A stretch of 33,113 nucleotides of DNA. Origin: a virus. The notes under the pieces were generated by a model that was not told the origin of the DNA, did no database searches, and saw only the letters and a list, made by a program, of their open reading frames with translations. The DNA is taken from IMG/VR virus record IMGVR_UViG_3300020446_000042, positions 1 through 33,113 of that record. The stretch is one strand, 5' to 3'. The first letter of the stretch is position 1; the number at the start of each line of letters is the position of its first letter. Shown here one piece after another: positions 14,451 through 21,579 of this stretch. Position numbers and translations under genes: made by a program.

Positions 14451-16634
14451 ATGGCAGGATATACCAGACAATCCACGTTCACTGATGGCGACGTTATTAC
14501 CGCTGCTCACAGTAACGATGAATTTAATAAAATTCTTGCAGCGTTCGATAATACAACAGGTCATGCACACGATGGGACAGCAGCAGAAGGTCCGGTCATT
14601 GGTTTGATTGGTGACCCCGGTGTTGCTACGCCTCTTAACAAGGTTGTCATAGATAATCCCAACAATCAGATTGAGTTCTCTGTGGATGTATCAAGTTCGT
14701 CTGTAGAGCAATTTGTTGTAAAAGATGGTGTAATCGAACCTACGACCACCAACGATATTGACCTTGGCGCAAGCAGCAAACAGTTTAAAGACTTGTATTT
14801 GGATGGTACGGCAACCATCGATGGTCTTGCCATGCCAACAACCACAGTCACTGACATTCTTGACGAAGACAACATGTCCTCTAACAGTGCAACCGCGCTG
14901 GCAACACAACAGTCAATCAAAGCGTATGTTGACACACAGCTAACTGCAGAGGACTTAGATTTTCAAGCGGATAGCGGTGGCGCACTCAGTATAGACTTAG
15001 ATAGTGAGACACTTACGTTTACTGGTGGTACAGGGATTGATACTAGCGGTAGCGGTAACGCTGTTACCTTTGCTATTGATAGCACTGTTGCCACTCTTAC
15101 AGGTTCACAAACACTTACAAATAAAACTATAGATGTAGATAACAATACTGTATCAAATATTGAAGTAGATAACTTTAAAGCTGCTACAATAGTGTTAGAA
15201 TCAGAGGGCATTGGTTCAAATGATAACGATACAACAATACCAACATCCGCTGCTGTCAAGGATTATGTAGATACACAAATCACTGCAGAAGATTTAGACT
15301 TTGCAGGCGATGGTGGTACAGGTGCTGTTGACCTAGACTCACAGTCATTGACTATTGCAGGTACAACTAATGAAATTGAGACATCTGCTTCTGGTCAAAC
15401 ACTTACTATTGGGTTGCCTAACAATGTAACTATAGGTAACAACCTTACTGTTACAGGAGACCTGACTGTTACAGGTGATGATATCACTATGGGTACGAAC
15501 ACCTCTGGTCACATCATGGTGGCAGACGGTGCGAACTTTAATCCGGTTGCTGTATCTGGTGACGTGACTATCAGTAGTGCAGGTGCAGTAACAATTGCAA
15601 ACAGTGCTGTTGAAACAGCGATGCTTAATGCTAATGTAATTAGTGGTCAAACTGCAATCACTTCAGGGCTAGATACATCTAACGATACCCTACTAATCCA
15701 CGATGCAGATGCAGGTGCGTTGAAAAAACTCACACTCGCTAACCTGTCTTCTGGTTTGGGTGGTATTACAGATGTAGTTGCAGATACGACTCCGCAGTTG
15801 GGCGGGTCACTTGATGTTAATGGACAGGATATCGTATCTGTGTCCAATGGCAATATCGACATCTTACCAAATGGTTCTGGTGTAGTAAACCTTGATGGTG
15901 ATGGTTCTTCAGGTGGTGTGTCTGTATCCGACGGTCTTATTGATATACGCACAGGCACAGGCAATGTATCTAAAGTAAAGTTCTATTGTGAGGTTTCTAA
16001 CGCCCACGCACAAACACTACAAGCACAACCACATTCTGCAAGCAGTAGTGCAGTGTTAACATTACCTGTAGCAACAGGAACATTAGTGGGTACTGGGGAC
16101 ACTGGAACAGTATCTAATGGCATGTTAGCTGATGCAGAGTTAAAAGCACTTGCTGGTCTAACATCTGCAGCAGATAAAGGTATTCAGTTTACAGGCAGTG
16201 GTACTGCATCAACGTATGACTTAACTGCTGCTGGTAAAGCCTTGCTAGATGATGCAGATGCTTCTGCTCAACGTACTACACTTGGTCTAGCTATTGGCAG
16301 TGATGTACAGGCATATGATGCGGAACTAGCTGCACTTGCTGGTCTAACATCTGCAGCAGATAAGGGTATTCAATTTACCGGGTCAGGAACAGCCGCAACC
16401 TATGACCTTACAGCCGCAGGTAAAGCTTTACTGGATGACGCTGATGCTGCTGCTCAACGTACAACTCTTGGCTTGGGTACGGCAGCAACTCAAACCGTAG
16501 GGACATCAGCTAATAATGTGGTGCAACTAGATGGCTCTGCACGGTTACCTGCAGTTGATGGCTCACAGCTAACTAATGTAGCATCTTCGGGTGCTTCAGC
16601 AGGTTTTGCAGTGGCTATGGCAATCGCACTTTAG
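14451..16634 (+). CDS. Tail fibre protein with repeat modules
   Basis: 727 residues. The N-terminus ([20 protein letters not shown], then NTTGHAHDG) resembles the virion-attachment domain of phage fibres. The shaft is β-rich, Ser/Thr/Asp/Gly-rich and modular. A unit around [13 protein letters not shown] (near residue 160) recurs around [13 protein letters not shown] (near 275). [12 protein letters not shown] near 220 is a common fibre motif. A 62-residue unit occurs twice in tandem at residues 563-624 and 625-686. The end is Ala/Gly-rich and hydrophobic with no chaperone-like domain, so receptor specificity may come from the separate small genes downstream. AAGGAG lies upstream of the ATG. 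Confidence 0.85.
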   Translation: MAGYTRQSTFTDGDVITAAHSNDEFNKILAAFDNTTGHAHDGTAAEGPVIGLIGDPGVATPLNKVVIDNPNNQIEFSVDVSSSSVEQFVVKDGVIEPTTTNDIDLGASSKQFKDLYLDGTATIDGLAMPTTTVTDILDEDNMSSNSATALATQQSIKAYVDTQLTAEDLDFQADSGGALSIDLDSETLTFTGGTGIDTSGSGNAVTFAIDSTVATLTGSQTLTNKTIDVDNNTVSNIEVDNFKAATIVLESEGIGSNDNDTTIPTSAAVKDYVDTQITAEDLDFAGDGGTGAVDLDSQSLTIAGTTNEIETSASGQTLTIGLPNNVTIGNNLTVTGDLTVTGDDITMGTNTSGHIMVADGANFNPVAVSGDVTISSAGAVTIANSAVETAMLNANVISGQTAITSGLDTSNDTLLIHDADAGALKKLTLANLSSGLGGITDVVADTTPQLGGSLDVNGQDIVSVSNGNIDILPNGSGVVNLDGDGSSGGVSVSDGLIDIRTGTGNVSKVKFYCEVSNAHAQTLQAQPHSASSSAVLTLPVATGTLVGTGDTGTVSNGMLADAELKALAGLTSAADKGIQFTGSGTASTYDLTAAGKALLDDADASAQRTTLGLAIGSDVQAYDAELAALAGLTSAADKGIQFTGSGTAATYDLTAAGKALLDDADAAAQRTTLGLGTAATQTVGTSANNVVQLDGSARLPAVDGSQLTNVASSGASAGFAVAMAIAL
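16137..16508 (+). repeat. Tandem 62-codon repeat in the tail fibre
   Basis: Two adjacent units, 16137-16322 and 16323-16508, encode nearly the same protein (both contain [19 protein letters not shown] and [14 protein letters not shown]). A 32-base stretch is identical (16146-16177 and 16332-16363), while the remainder differs mainly at silent positions. So the protein repeat is under selection and the duplication is not recent, or part of it has been re-homogenised. Confidence 0.85.
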
Positions 16635-16663
16635 TTGACAGACACTTTAAAAAACAGTATACT
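16635..16663 (+). promoter_or_regulatory. Near-consensus sigma70 promoter for the receptor-binding region
   Basis: A perfect TTGACA (16635-16640) starts at the base after the fibre stop codon. A 17-base spacer and TATACT (16658-16663) follow. Expected start is near 16670, a few bases before GAGGAGA and the ATG at 16680. This is the best-matching -35 in the window and would let the 5.5 kb fibre-cassette region be transcribed independently of the tail genes. Confidence 0.8.
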
Positions 16664-16679
16664 ATACTGAGGAGAAATC

Positions 16680-17012
16680 ATGGCACAGGATTTTGAAAGA
16701 AACATTGCAAAAGGTGTGGGAGCAAGCGAAGTAGTTCTACGAACCGCAAATTCCGACGATGCGCTTATCGGTATCAATATTGCTAATATTGTAACTTCAC
16801 AAATTACAGTGGATGTATATATCACAGGGGCAGGTGGAACCACAGATTACTACATTGTTAAATCTGCTCCCATCCCGGCAGGTTCAGCCCTACAGGTATT
16901 GGATGGTGGCGCAAAGGTTGTAATGCAATCTGGTGATATACTTAACGTCATAAGTGATACCGCAAGCAGCGCAGATGTTTGGGTTTCTGTAGTTGACACC
17001 ATCAGTTCATAA
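16680..17012 (+). CDS. Small β-rich structural protein
   Basis: 110 residues. It begins MAQDFERNIAKGVGASEVV, followed by alternating strands (DDALIGINIANIVTSQITVD, then VYITGAGGTTDYYIVKSAPI) and ends with DVWVSVVDTIS. I remember this family from marine phage tail operons as an unassigned structural protein; the fold is probably a β-sandwich. The start has GAGGAGA immediately upstream. As first gene after the strong promoter and before the fibre adaptors, it may be a baseplate or fibre-base component made in quantity. Confidence 0.75.
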   Translation: MAQDFERNIAKGVGASEVVLRTANSDDALIGINIANIVTSQITVDVYITGAGGTTDYYIVKSAPIPAGSALQVLDGGAKVVMQSGDILNVISDTASSADVWVSVVDTISS

Positions 17013-17022
17013 GGAATAGCCC

Positions 17023-17472
17023 ATGCCCCTCATTGGTAATCCTATCACTGCAAATTTTCAAAGCAGACCTGCTACCCAAGAGTTTAACGGTAACGGGTCT
17101 ACAACCACGTTTACCCTGAATCAAACGGTAACTCAGGAAGATATCATCGTATCTGTAGATGGTGTCGTACAGGAAAGTGTTGATGCGTTCACTGTGCCAG
17201 ACGGTACAACACTCACCTTTACTGCAGCACCGTCAAGCGGAACTGGTAATATATTCGTAATTTACATGGGTGTATCTGCAGCGTCTGTAACACCTGCAGC
17301 AGAAAACAAAGGTACGTTTAAGGCAAGCGGTATCTTCCGTACCAACGCACAAACACTCAGTTCCAACACAACCATTTTGGCAACAGAGAACGCTAACGTA
17401 ACAGGGCCACTTACAGTAGCCAGCGGTGTGACACTCACCGTTGAATCTGGTGGTACATTGGTGACGCTATGA
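17023..17472 (+). CDS. Fibre-adaptor-like structural protein (copy 1)
   Basis: 149 residues. It begins MPLIGNPITANFQSR, contains FNGNGSTTTFTLNQTV and IIVSVDGVVQESVDAFTVP, and a region with TLTFTAAPSSGTGNIFVIYM, and ends with a β-helix-like segment (GPLTVASGVTLTVESGG). The central domain resembles N-terminal domains of phage fibres that dock to the virion. The gene at 19963 has the same layout (MP-x-IG start, V-x-V-x-N/DGV strand, GP-I/L-T...VTV end), so the two look homologous. AAGGA at 17011-17015 gives the ribosome site. Its stop overlaps the first GDLA cassette by four bases (ATGA). Confidence 0.75.
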   Translation: MPLIGNPITANFQSRPATQEFNGNGSTTTFTLNQTVTQEDIIVSVDGVVQESVDAFTVPDGTTLTFTAAPSSGTGNIFVIYMGVSAASVTPAAENKGTFKASGIFRTNAQTLSSNTTILATENANVTGPLTVASGVTLTVESGGTLVTL

Positions 17473-17867
17473 GTACGTTGAAAGCAGATACAATTCAGAA
17501 CACCAGTGGCGGTGCGGCTACGCTGACTAAGCAACACGCAGCAAAACATTTTGTTATTTACGATAACACTGACTCATCCAGAGCAATACAAAATAGTTTA
17601 AATTGCAGTTCTTTATCTGATGTAGGCACTGGGCAAACGTCAGTATCTTATGCAAATAATTTTTCTAATACAAAGTATACACATGGGGGTGCAGCCGCGT
17701 GGGACGGTGGTGATATAGTATCAGCAGCCCTTCAAAATGCTGCAACAAAAACTAGTGATATAACAACTTCTGCGATTGAACTATCTACTAGATATGTGAC
17801 TGCAAGCTCTGCGGGTGTTTATGACTATGACTACTCACAAAACACCTCGTTAGGAGACCTAGCATGA
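17469..17867 (+). CDS. GDLA cassette protein 1 (type A head)
   Basis: 132 residues, first of seven paralogues. Head: LKADTIQNTSGGAATLTKQHAAK, shared with cassette 5 (LTKQHAAK). The middle has NSLNCSSLSDVGTGQTSVSY, the family core pattern S/D-x-x-N-x-x-S-L/A-x-D-x-GTG. The rest is Ser/Thr/Ala-rich and β-prone, and the protein ends NTSLGDLA. No membrane segment, Cys pair or enzymatic motif is seen. I infer a distal fibre or receptor-binding piece because of its place between fibre genes. Its last codons (GGAGAC at 17853-17858) provide the ribosome site of cassette 2, whose ATG overlaps this stop by four bases. Confidence 0.75.
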   Translation: MSTLKADTIQNTSGGAATLTKQHAAKHFVIYDNTDSSRAIQNSLNCSSLSDVGTGQTSVSYANNFSNTKYTHGGAAAWDGGDIVSAALQNAATKTSDITTSAIELSTRYVTASSAGVYDYDYSQNTSLGDLA

Positions 17868-18304
17868 GTACAATTCTTGTAAACACACTCACTGGCACAA
17901 GCACTGCTGGCTCTATCTCTGTTACAGGCGAAGGTAACAGCACAACAACTAATCTCCAGCAGGGGTTGGCGAAGGCTTGGGTAACGCACACACACGCAGA
18001 CTCTGTTGATGACTCATTTAATGTATCAACTATCGGAGATTCTGGAACAGGGTTATATATATGTAATTTCACTTCAAATATGAACTCAACTAAATACATT
18101 GTTGGTAGTGCTGGAGCCGTTTATGAAACAAACAGTAGTCGTGGTGGAGATTTTTCTGGCATGGATATGGGCGGTGGTGTAACAGATAAAAGAGCCACTG
18201 ACCATTGTGACGTAGCTGTACAAGCGGGTTCAACTGCTTCAGGTAATGCGGTTTTGGCTGACCGTGATTGGTCGATGCACATATTTCACGGAGATTTAGC
18301 ATAA
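17864..18304 (+). CDS. GDLA cassette protein 2 (type B head)
   Basis: 146 residues, the longest cassette. Head: ILVNTLTGTSTAGSISVTGE followed by GNSTTTNLQQGLAKAWV; cassette 6 has nearly the same head and cassette 4 a shortened one (ATTNLAQGLAKAW). Core: DDSFNVSTIGDSGTGLYICN then FTSNMNSTKYIVG. The distal part is unlike the other cassettes (GGDFSGMDMGGGVTDKRATD). It ends MHIFHGDLA. GGAGA at 18290-18294, inside the GDLA codons, lies nine bases before the next ATG, which overlaps this TAA by one base. A role as a fibre-tip component is inferred. Confidence 0.75.
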   Translation: MSTILVNTLTGTSTAGSISVTGEGNSTTTNLQQGLAKAWVTHTHADSVDDSFNVSTIGDSGTGLYICNFTSNMNSTKYIVGSAGAVYETNSSRGGDFSGMDMGGGVTDKRATDHCDVAVQAGSTASGNAVLADRDWSMHIFHGDLA

Positions 18305-18699
18305 TGGCTGGCAAAATTGTAGCAGACCAACTAGAACACAGCACTGTAGGGTCACTTGATACGCAGTACGTTGTGAATGGTAGTTCAAAAGCTTGGATGC
18401 ATGAACTTCATGCAACAGTTTATGATAGTTTGAATGTAAGTTCAGCAACTGATGGTGGAAGTGGAGATACAGTAATGAATTTTTCTTCTGCAATGAACAA
18501 TAGCTTGTATGCAAATCATGGTGGTGGACTTGATGCTAACATAGGTACAAACAGCGGTTATATGGGTTATCAAGCTGCACATTTTGACCATCAAGTTAGA
18601 ACAACAACTGCTTGTAATCCTAGAAAAGGGTTTTACACTAGCACTGGTGGATTTGGAGATTATATAAGTAGTACAGTAATATTTGGGGATTTAGCATGA
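18304..18699 (+). CDS. GDLA cassette protein 3 (type C head)
   Basis: 131 residues from the ATG at 18304, which overlaps the upstream TAA and has GGAGA nine bases before it; an in-frame ATG at 18268 lacks support. Head: AGKIVADQLEHSTVGSLDTQ then VVNGSSKAWM. Core: DSLNVSSATDGGSGDTVMNF followed by SSAMNNSLYANHGGG. The distal part is His/Gly/Tyr-rich (YQAAHFDHQVR), and the end is VIFGDLA, with GGGGAT codons instead of GGAGA. The ATG of the next, unrelated gene overlaps its TGA by four bases. Confidence 0.75.
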   Translation: MAGKIVADQLEHSTVGSLDTQYVVNGSSKAWMHELHATVYDSLNVSSATDGGSGDTVMNFSSAMNNSLYANHGGGLDANIGTNSGYMGYQAAHFDHQVRTTTACNPRKGFYTSTGGFGDYISSTVIFGDLA

Positions 18700-19172
18700 T
18701 TAAAACACCTAAATTTAAAAATACACATTTATGGGATAGACTGTGCTGGGCAAAAGAAAACCTAGAAGGCTATCAGTCGGAGTACCGTGTGGTCTACGAG
18801 GACAGCATTGATGAGTGCGCTAAGGTGCTTGTACCAGACCCCAACTGGATGGCTTGTGCATTGCAAGGTGGTATACTACCCCCGGTTTGGGTGTACTGGG
18901 AACTTGCAAAGGACGAGGCAGAACCAGACTTCAAGAAACATACTCGTGGCTATCTGTTGCATCAGACAGAGCCAGTGGAAGCTATGACAGAAGAACAGGC
19001 GATTGAGTACCTGATTATGAAAGACTGCCCCCAACACGTTTGGCGGGATTGGAATACAGGCAACAAACCCAAGATGGTTATTTGCCGCAAGGAACAGTTA
19101 CCAAGCACTAGAGAGTGGCGCAATGCTTGGAAAATAACTGAAGAATTAATCGTCACTGATTTAGCAGCCTAA
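18696..19172 (+). CDS. Conserved marine-phage protein in the fibre region (possible fibre-assembly factor)
   Basis: 158 residues, Trp-rich and globular, not β-fibre-like. Blocks: ENLEGYQSEYRVVYED, KVLVPDPNWMACALQGG, PVWVYWELAKDEAEPDFKKH, MTEEQAIEYLIMKDCPQHVW and KMVICRKEQLPSTREWRNAW. I remember this family (PDPNWM, EEQAIEYLIMKD, REWRNAW) from uncultured marine phages, always next to fibre genes and unassigned. The next gene's product has a related R-x-F-R-x-A-W block. Location and globular composition suggest a fibre chaperone or assembly factor, which is inference. Its ATG overlaps the stop of cassette 3. Confidence 0.75.
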   Translation: MIKTPKFKNTHLWDRLCWAKENLEGYQSEYRVVYEDSIDECAKVLVPDPNWMACALQGGILPPVWVYWELAKDEAEPDFKKHTRGYLLHQTEPVEAMTEEQAIEYLIMKDCPQHVWRDWNTGNKPKMVICRKEQLPSTREWRNAWKITEELIVTDLAA

Positions 19173-19185
19173 GAGGAGAAACCTA

Positions 19186-19557
19186 ATGGCAACAACATAC
19201 ATCGTAGACAAGGACGGGAATCAGGTTGATGCTTCTACAGTTACCGTTCCTTCTGACCGTCACTTTCGGGGTGCATGGTCATTGAGTGGCAAAGTCATAT
19301 CCGAAGATATGGACGCAGCCAAAGTAATCTTCAAGGACAAAATCCGTGAAGTTCGTGCGCCTCTGCTCGAAGCAGAAGACGTGGTGTACATGAAGGCACT
19401 TGAAGCTGGTGACACAGATGCACAGGCTGCATCAGTCACTAAGAAGAACGCTCTTCGTGATGCCCCAGCAGCATCTGCAATTACTAACGCAGATACAATC
19501 GCAAAGCTGAAGGCAGCTTGGGATACAAGTGTACTAGGTGACAGCCCGTACGCATAA
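19186..19557 (+). CDS. Conserved helical protein in the fibre region (R-x-F-R-x-A-W family)
   Basis: 123 residues. The N-terminal 30 residues form a short β region (TYIVDKDGNQVDASTVTVPS), followed by DRHFRGAWSLSGKVISEDMD, then helices (AAKVIFKDKIREVRAPLLEA, VYMKALEAGDTDAQ, KKNALRDAPA) and an end with LKAAWDTSVLGDSPYA. I recall similar DRxFRxAW proteins beside tail-fibre genes of many marine phages, function unassigned. The ribosome site AGAGGAGA lies upstream. Shared motif and adjacency with the 18696 product suggest a joint role in fibre maturation or attachment. Confidence 0.75.
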   Translation: MATTYIVDKDGNQVDASTVTVPSDRHFRGAWSLSGKVISEDMDAAKVIFKDKIREVRAPLLEAEDVVYMKALEAGDTDAQAASVTKKNALRDAPAASAITNADTIAKLKAAWDTSVLGDSPYA

Positions 19558-19567
19558 GGAGTGAGAG

Positions 19568-19963
19568 ATGGCACTGACCAATCTTACAAAAGGCACGGTT
19601 GTTGGCTCTGAAGGAGGGTCAGCAACCACTAACCTTGCTCAGGGGTTGGCAAAGGCTTGGGCAGATTACTCAGGTTCAGGAACTACTTTTACCGACAGTT
19701 TTAATTGTGCATCTGCAACAGATAACGGGACGGGTGATTACACCATAACAATTACAAACGATATGGCTAGTGGTAATTTTTCTTTAACAGGAAACTTGGG
19801 TGCAAGTCAGGCTGGAGATGAGCATACTTTAACTTTTTTATCCACCGATACATCCGCTGGTTCTCGTAGGATTTTTTCAAGTACAAACTATGAACCGGGT
19901 TCTGCAAATGGCACTCCAAGAGATAACATAGTAAATGCAGTATTTCACGGAGATTTAGCGTAA
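19568..19963 (+). CDS. GDLA cassette protein 4 (shortened type B head)
   Basis: 131 residues. Head: ALTNLTKGTVVGSEGGSATT then NLAQGLAKAWADYSGSG. Core: TDSFNCASATDNGTGDYTIT followed by TNDMASGNFSLTG. The distal part is charged and Ser-rich (AGSRRIFSSTNYEPGS). It ends AVFHGDLA. Upstream it has a conventional AAGGAG rather than a GDLA-embedded site, because the preceding gene is not a cassette. Its own GGAGA (19949-19953) serves the adaptor copy 2, whose ATG overlaps the TAA by one base. Confidence 0.75.
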   Translation: MALTNLTKGTVVGSEGGSATTNLAQGLAKAWADYSGSGTTFTDSFNCASATDNGTGDYTITITNDMASGNFSLTGNLGASQAGDEHTLTFLSTDTSAGSRRIFSSTNYEPGSANGTPRDNIVNAVFHGDLA

Positions 19964-20421
19964 TGCCATATATAGGAAAATCCCCAGAGTTCGGTGTTCG
20001 CAACCGCTTTGTCTACCAAGCAACTGCTGGTCAGACTAGCTTTAGTGGTAGTGACGCAGACAGTAAAACACTGACCTACGCAGATAGTCTGTACGTAGAT
20101 GTGTATCAGAATGGTGTGCTGCTAAAACCGGGTACAGACTACGCTGCTACAACAGGCACTAGCGTTGTACTGGTCACAGGGGCATCCCTGAACGACATAG
20201 TTGAGATGGTAGTCTACGATGCGTTCAGCATTGCGAACTCGTACACCAAGACTGAATCGGATACTCGCTATCCATTCAAGGGCAACAACAGCATCATCCG
20301 TCTCAACGGTCAGACTATCAGCGCAGACATTACGATTGACTCTGATGAGAATGGCGTGAGTGCAGGGCCAATCACACAGAACGCAACCGTGACTGTTAAC
20401 GGGTATTGGAGCATCGTATGA
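19963..20421 (+). CDS. Fibre-adaptor-like structural protein (copy 2)
   Basis: 152 residues. It starts MPYIGKSPEFGVRNRFVYQA, then TAGQTSFSGSDADSKTLTY and LYVDVYQNGVLLKPGTDYAA, a block I remember at the N-termini of marine phage fibres. It continues with VLVTGASLNDIVEMVVYDAF and SIANSYTKTESDTRYPFKGN, and ends with GPITQNATVTVNGYWSIV. The layout matches the protein encoded at 17023, and both are followed by an LTKQHAAK-type cassette with a four-base ATGA overlap. A virion-docking fibre base is the likely role. Confidence 0.78.
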   Translation: MPYIGKSPEFGVRNRFVYQATAGQTSFSGSDADSKTLTYADSLYVDVYQNGVLLKPGTDYAATTGTSVVLVTGASLNDIVEMVVYDAFSIANSYTKTESDTRYPFKGNNSIIRLNGQTISADITIDSDENGVSAGPITQNATVTVNGYWSIV

Positions 20422-20789
20422 CCAGTGTATTGAATGTAGATACTATTGCAGATAAGGCTGGCACTGGCCCTGTTGAGTTGACTAAACAACACGCAGCAAA
20501 GATGTGGGCAAAATACGATGCTGGTTCAACACTAAATGATAGTTTTAATGTGGCTACATTAACAGACTCTGGAACTGGATTGTTTGATTTAGCTTTTACA
20601 AACAGCATGAATAATGCAAATTTTGCAGGTCAAGCCGAAGGTAATAACAGTGGTTATTTTCCTATGTCAAGTAGTGAAACAACTGGGGAAAACACAACCA
20701 GTAAATTTAGAGACACCCGCAGAAACACATCTCATACGGCTTTTGATTCTACCCTTAACAGATGTAGCGTACACGGAGACCTCGCATAA
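20418..20789 (+). CDS. GDLA cassette protein 5 (type A head)
   Basis: 123 residues from the ATG at 20418, chosen because it overlaps the upstream TGA (ATGA) as in cassette 1. Head: SVLNVDTIADKAGTGPVELT then KQHAAKMWAKYD, matching cassette 1 (both LTKQHAAK). Core: NDSFNVATLTDSGTGLFDLA then FTNSMNNANFAGQ. The distal part is Ser/Thr/Arg-rich (TSKFRDTRRNTSHTAF). It ends CSVHGDLA. GGAGA at 20775-20779 is the ribosome site for cassette 6. Confidence 0.75.
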   Translation: MTSVLNVDTIADKAGTGPVELTKQHAAKMWAKYDAGSTLNDSFNVATLTDSGTGLFDLAFTNSMNNANFAGQAEGNNSGYFPMSSSETTGENTTSKFRDTRRNTSHTAFDSTLNRCSVHGDLA

Positions 20790-21181
20790 TGGCAAGCATA
20801 CTTAAAGTAGATACAATTACGGGTGTAGCCACCGCTGGCTCTATTGCAGTTACTGGCGAGGGCAACTCAACCACGACTAACCTGCAACAGGGGTTAGTAA
20901 AATCTTTCGTAGAAGGAGCTAATCACGCTGCTGGAGCTATAAATGGTGACACGTTTAATATTGCATCATACGTAGATTACACAACAGGCGTATCAGAATT
21001 TAACGTTACCAATGCTATGGGTAACGCAGATTATCCTGTTATGTGTAGTTCTCAAGCAAATCATGTTTATCAAAGTCTTGCAATTAGCACAACTGTTTAC
21101 AGGGCTTCAACTATTGGACTAGGAACTTCAAGTCTTGCTGATGGTGACAATGCTGCAATGATTACAGGAGACCTAGCGTAA
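20789..21181 (+). CDS. GDLA cassette protein 6 (type B head)
   Basis: 130 residues. Head: SILKVDTITGVATAGSIAVT then GEGNSTTTNLQQGLVKSFVE, near-identical in protein to cassette 2, though silent sites differ widely. Core: GDTFNIASYVDYTTGVSEFN then VTNAMGNADYPVM, where the usual GTG has become TTG. The distal part is SQANHVYQSLAISTTVYRAS. It ends AAMITGDLA, lacking the His seen before GDLA in cassettes 2, 4, 5 and 7. GGAGA at 21167-21171 serves cassette 7. Confidence 0.75.
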   Translation: MASILKVDTITGVATAGSIAVTGEGNSTTTNLQQGLVKSFVEGANHAAGAINGDTFNIASYVDYTTGVSEFNVTNAMGNADYPVMCSSQANHVYQSLAISTTVYRASTIGLGTSSLADGDNAAMITGDLA

Positions 21182-21579
21182 TGGCAAGCGAACTGAGAGT
21201 AAACACCCTGAAGGATGCCAGCGGTAACAACTCCATTGGCATGAGTACGGTTGCAGGGGGAGTATCAAAATCTTTTGTAAATTTTGATATGGCAGGTACT
21301 ACCGCAAGGGACTCATTTAACCTATCAAGTTTGACAGATAGAGCAACTGGACAATTCACTGCAAATTTATCATCGGCACATGATAGTGCTGGTTATTCAT
21401 GTGTGGGCAATTCAAATTCTTATGCTGGGGATAGTTTTCAAGGGGCAGGGTCTTTTGGGCTACATACAAATCATATATTTACAAGCACATCAAGTGCTTA
21501 TGGAATGAGTAGTTACACTGGTTCTGCTTATGTTGATGCATCACATAATAGTACAGCTACGCATGGAGACTTAGCATGA
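21181..21579 (+). CDS. GDLA cassette protein 7 (type C head)
   Basis: 132 residues. Head: ASELRVNTLKDASGNNSIGM then STVAGGVSKSFVNFD, which aligns loosely with cassette 3 (V-x-G-x-S/V-SK-A/S-W/F). Core: RDSFNLSSLTDRATGQFTAN then LSSAHDSAGYSCVG. The distal part is Ser/Tyr/Gly-rich (SSAYGMSSYTGSAYVDASHN). It ends STATHGDLA. GGAGA at 21565-21569 lies six bases before the ATG of the terminal fibre-like gene, which overlaps this TGA by four bases. Confidence 0.75.
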   Translation: MASELRVNTLKDASGNNSIGMSTVAGGVSKSFVNFDMAGTTARDSFNLSSLTDRATGQFTANLSSAHDSAGYSCVGNSNSYAGDSFQGAGSFGLHTNHIFTSTSSAYGMSSYTGSAYVDASHNSTATHGDLA

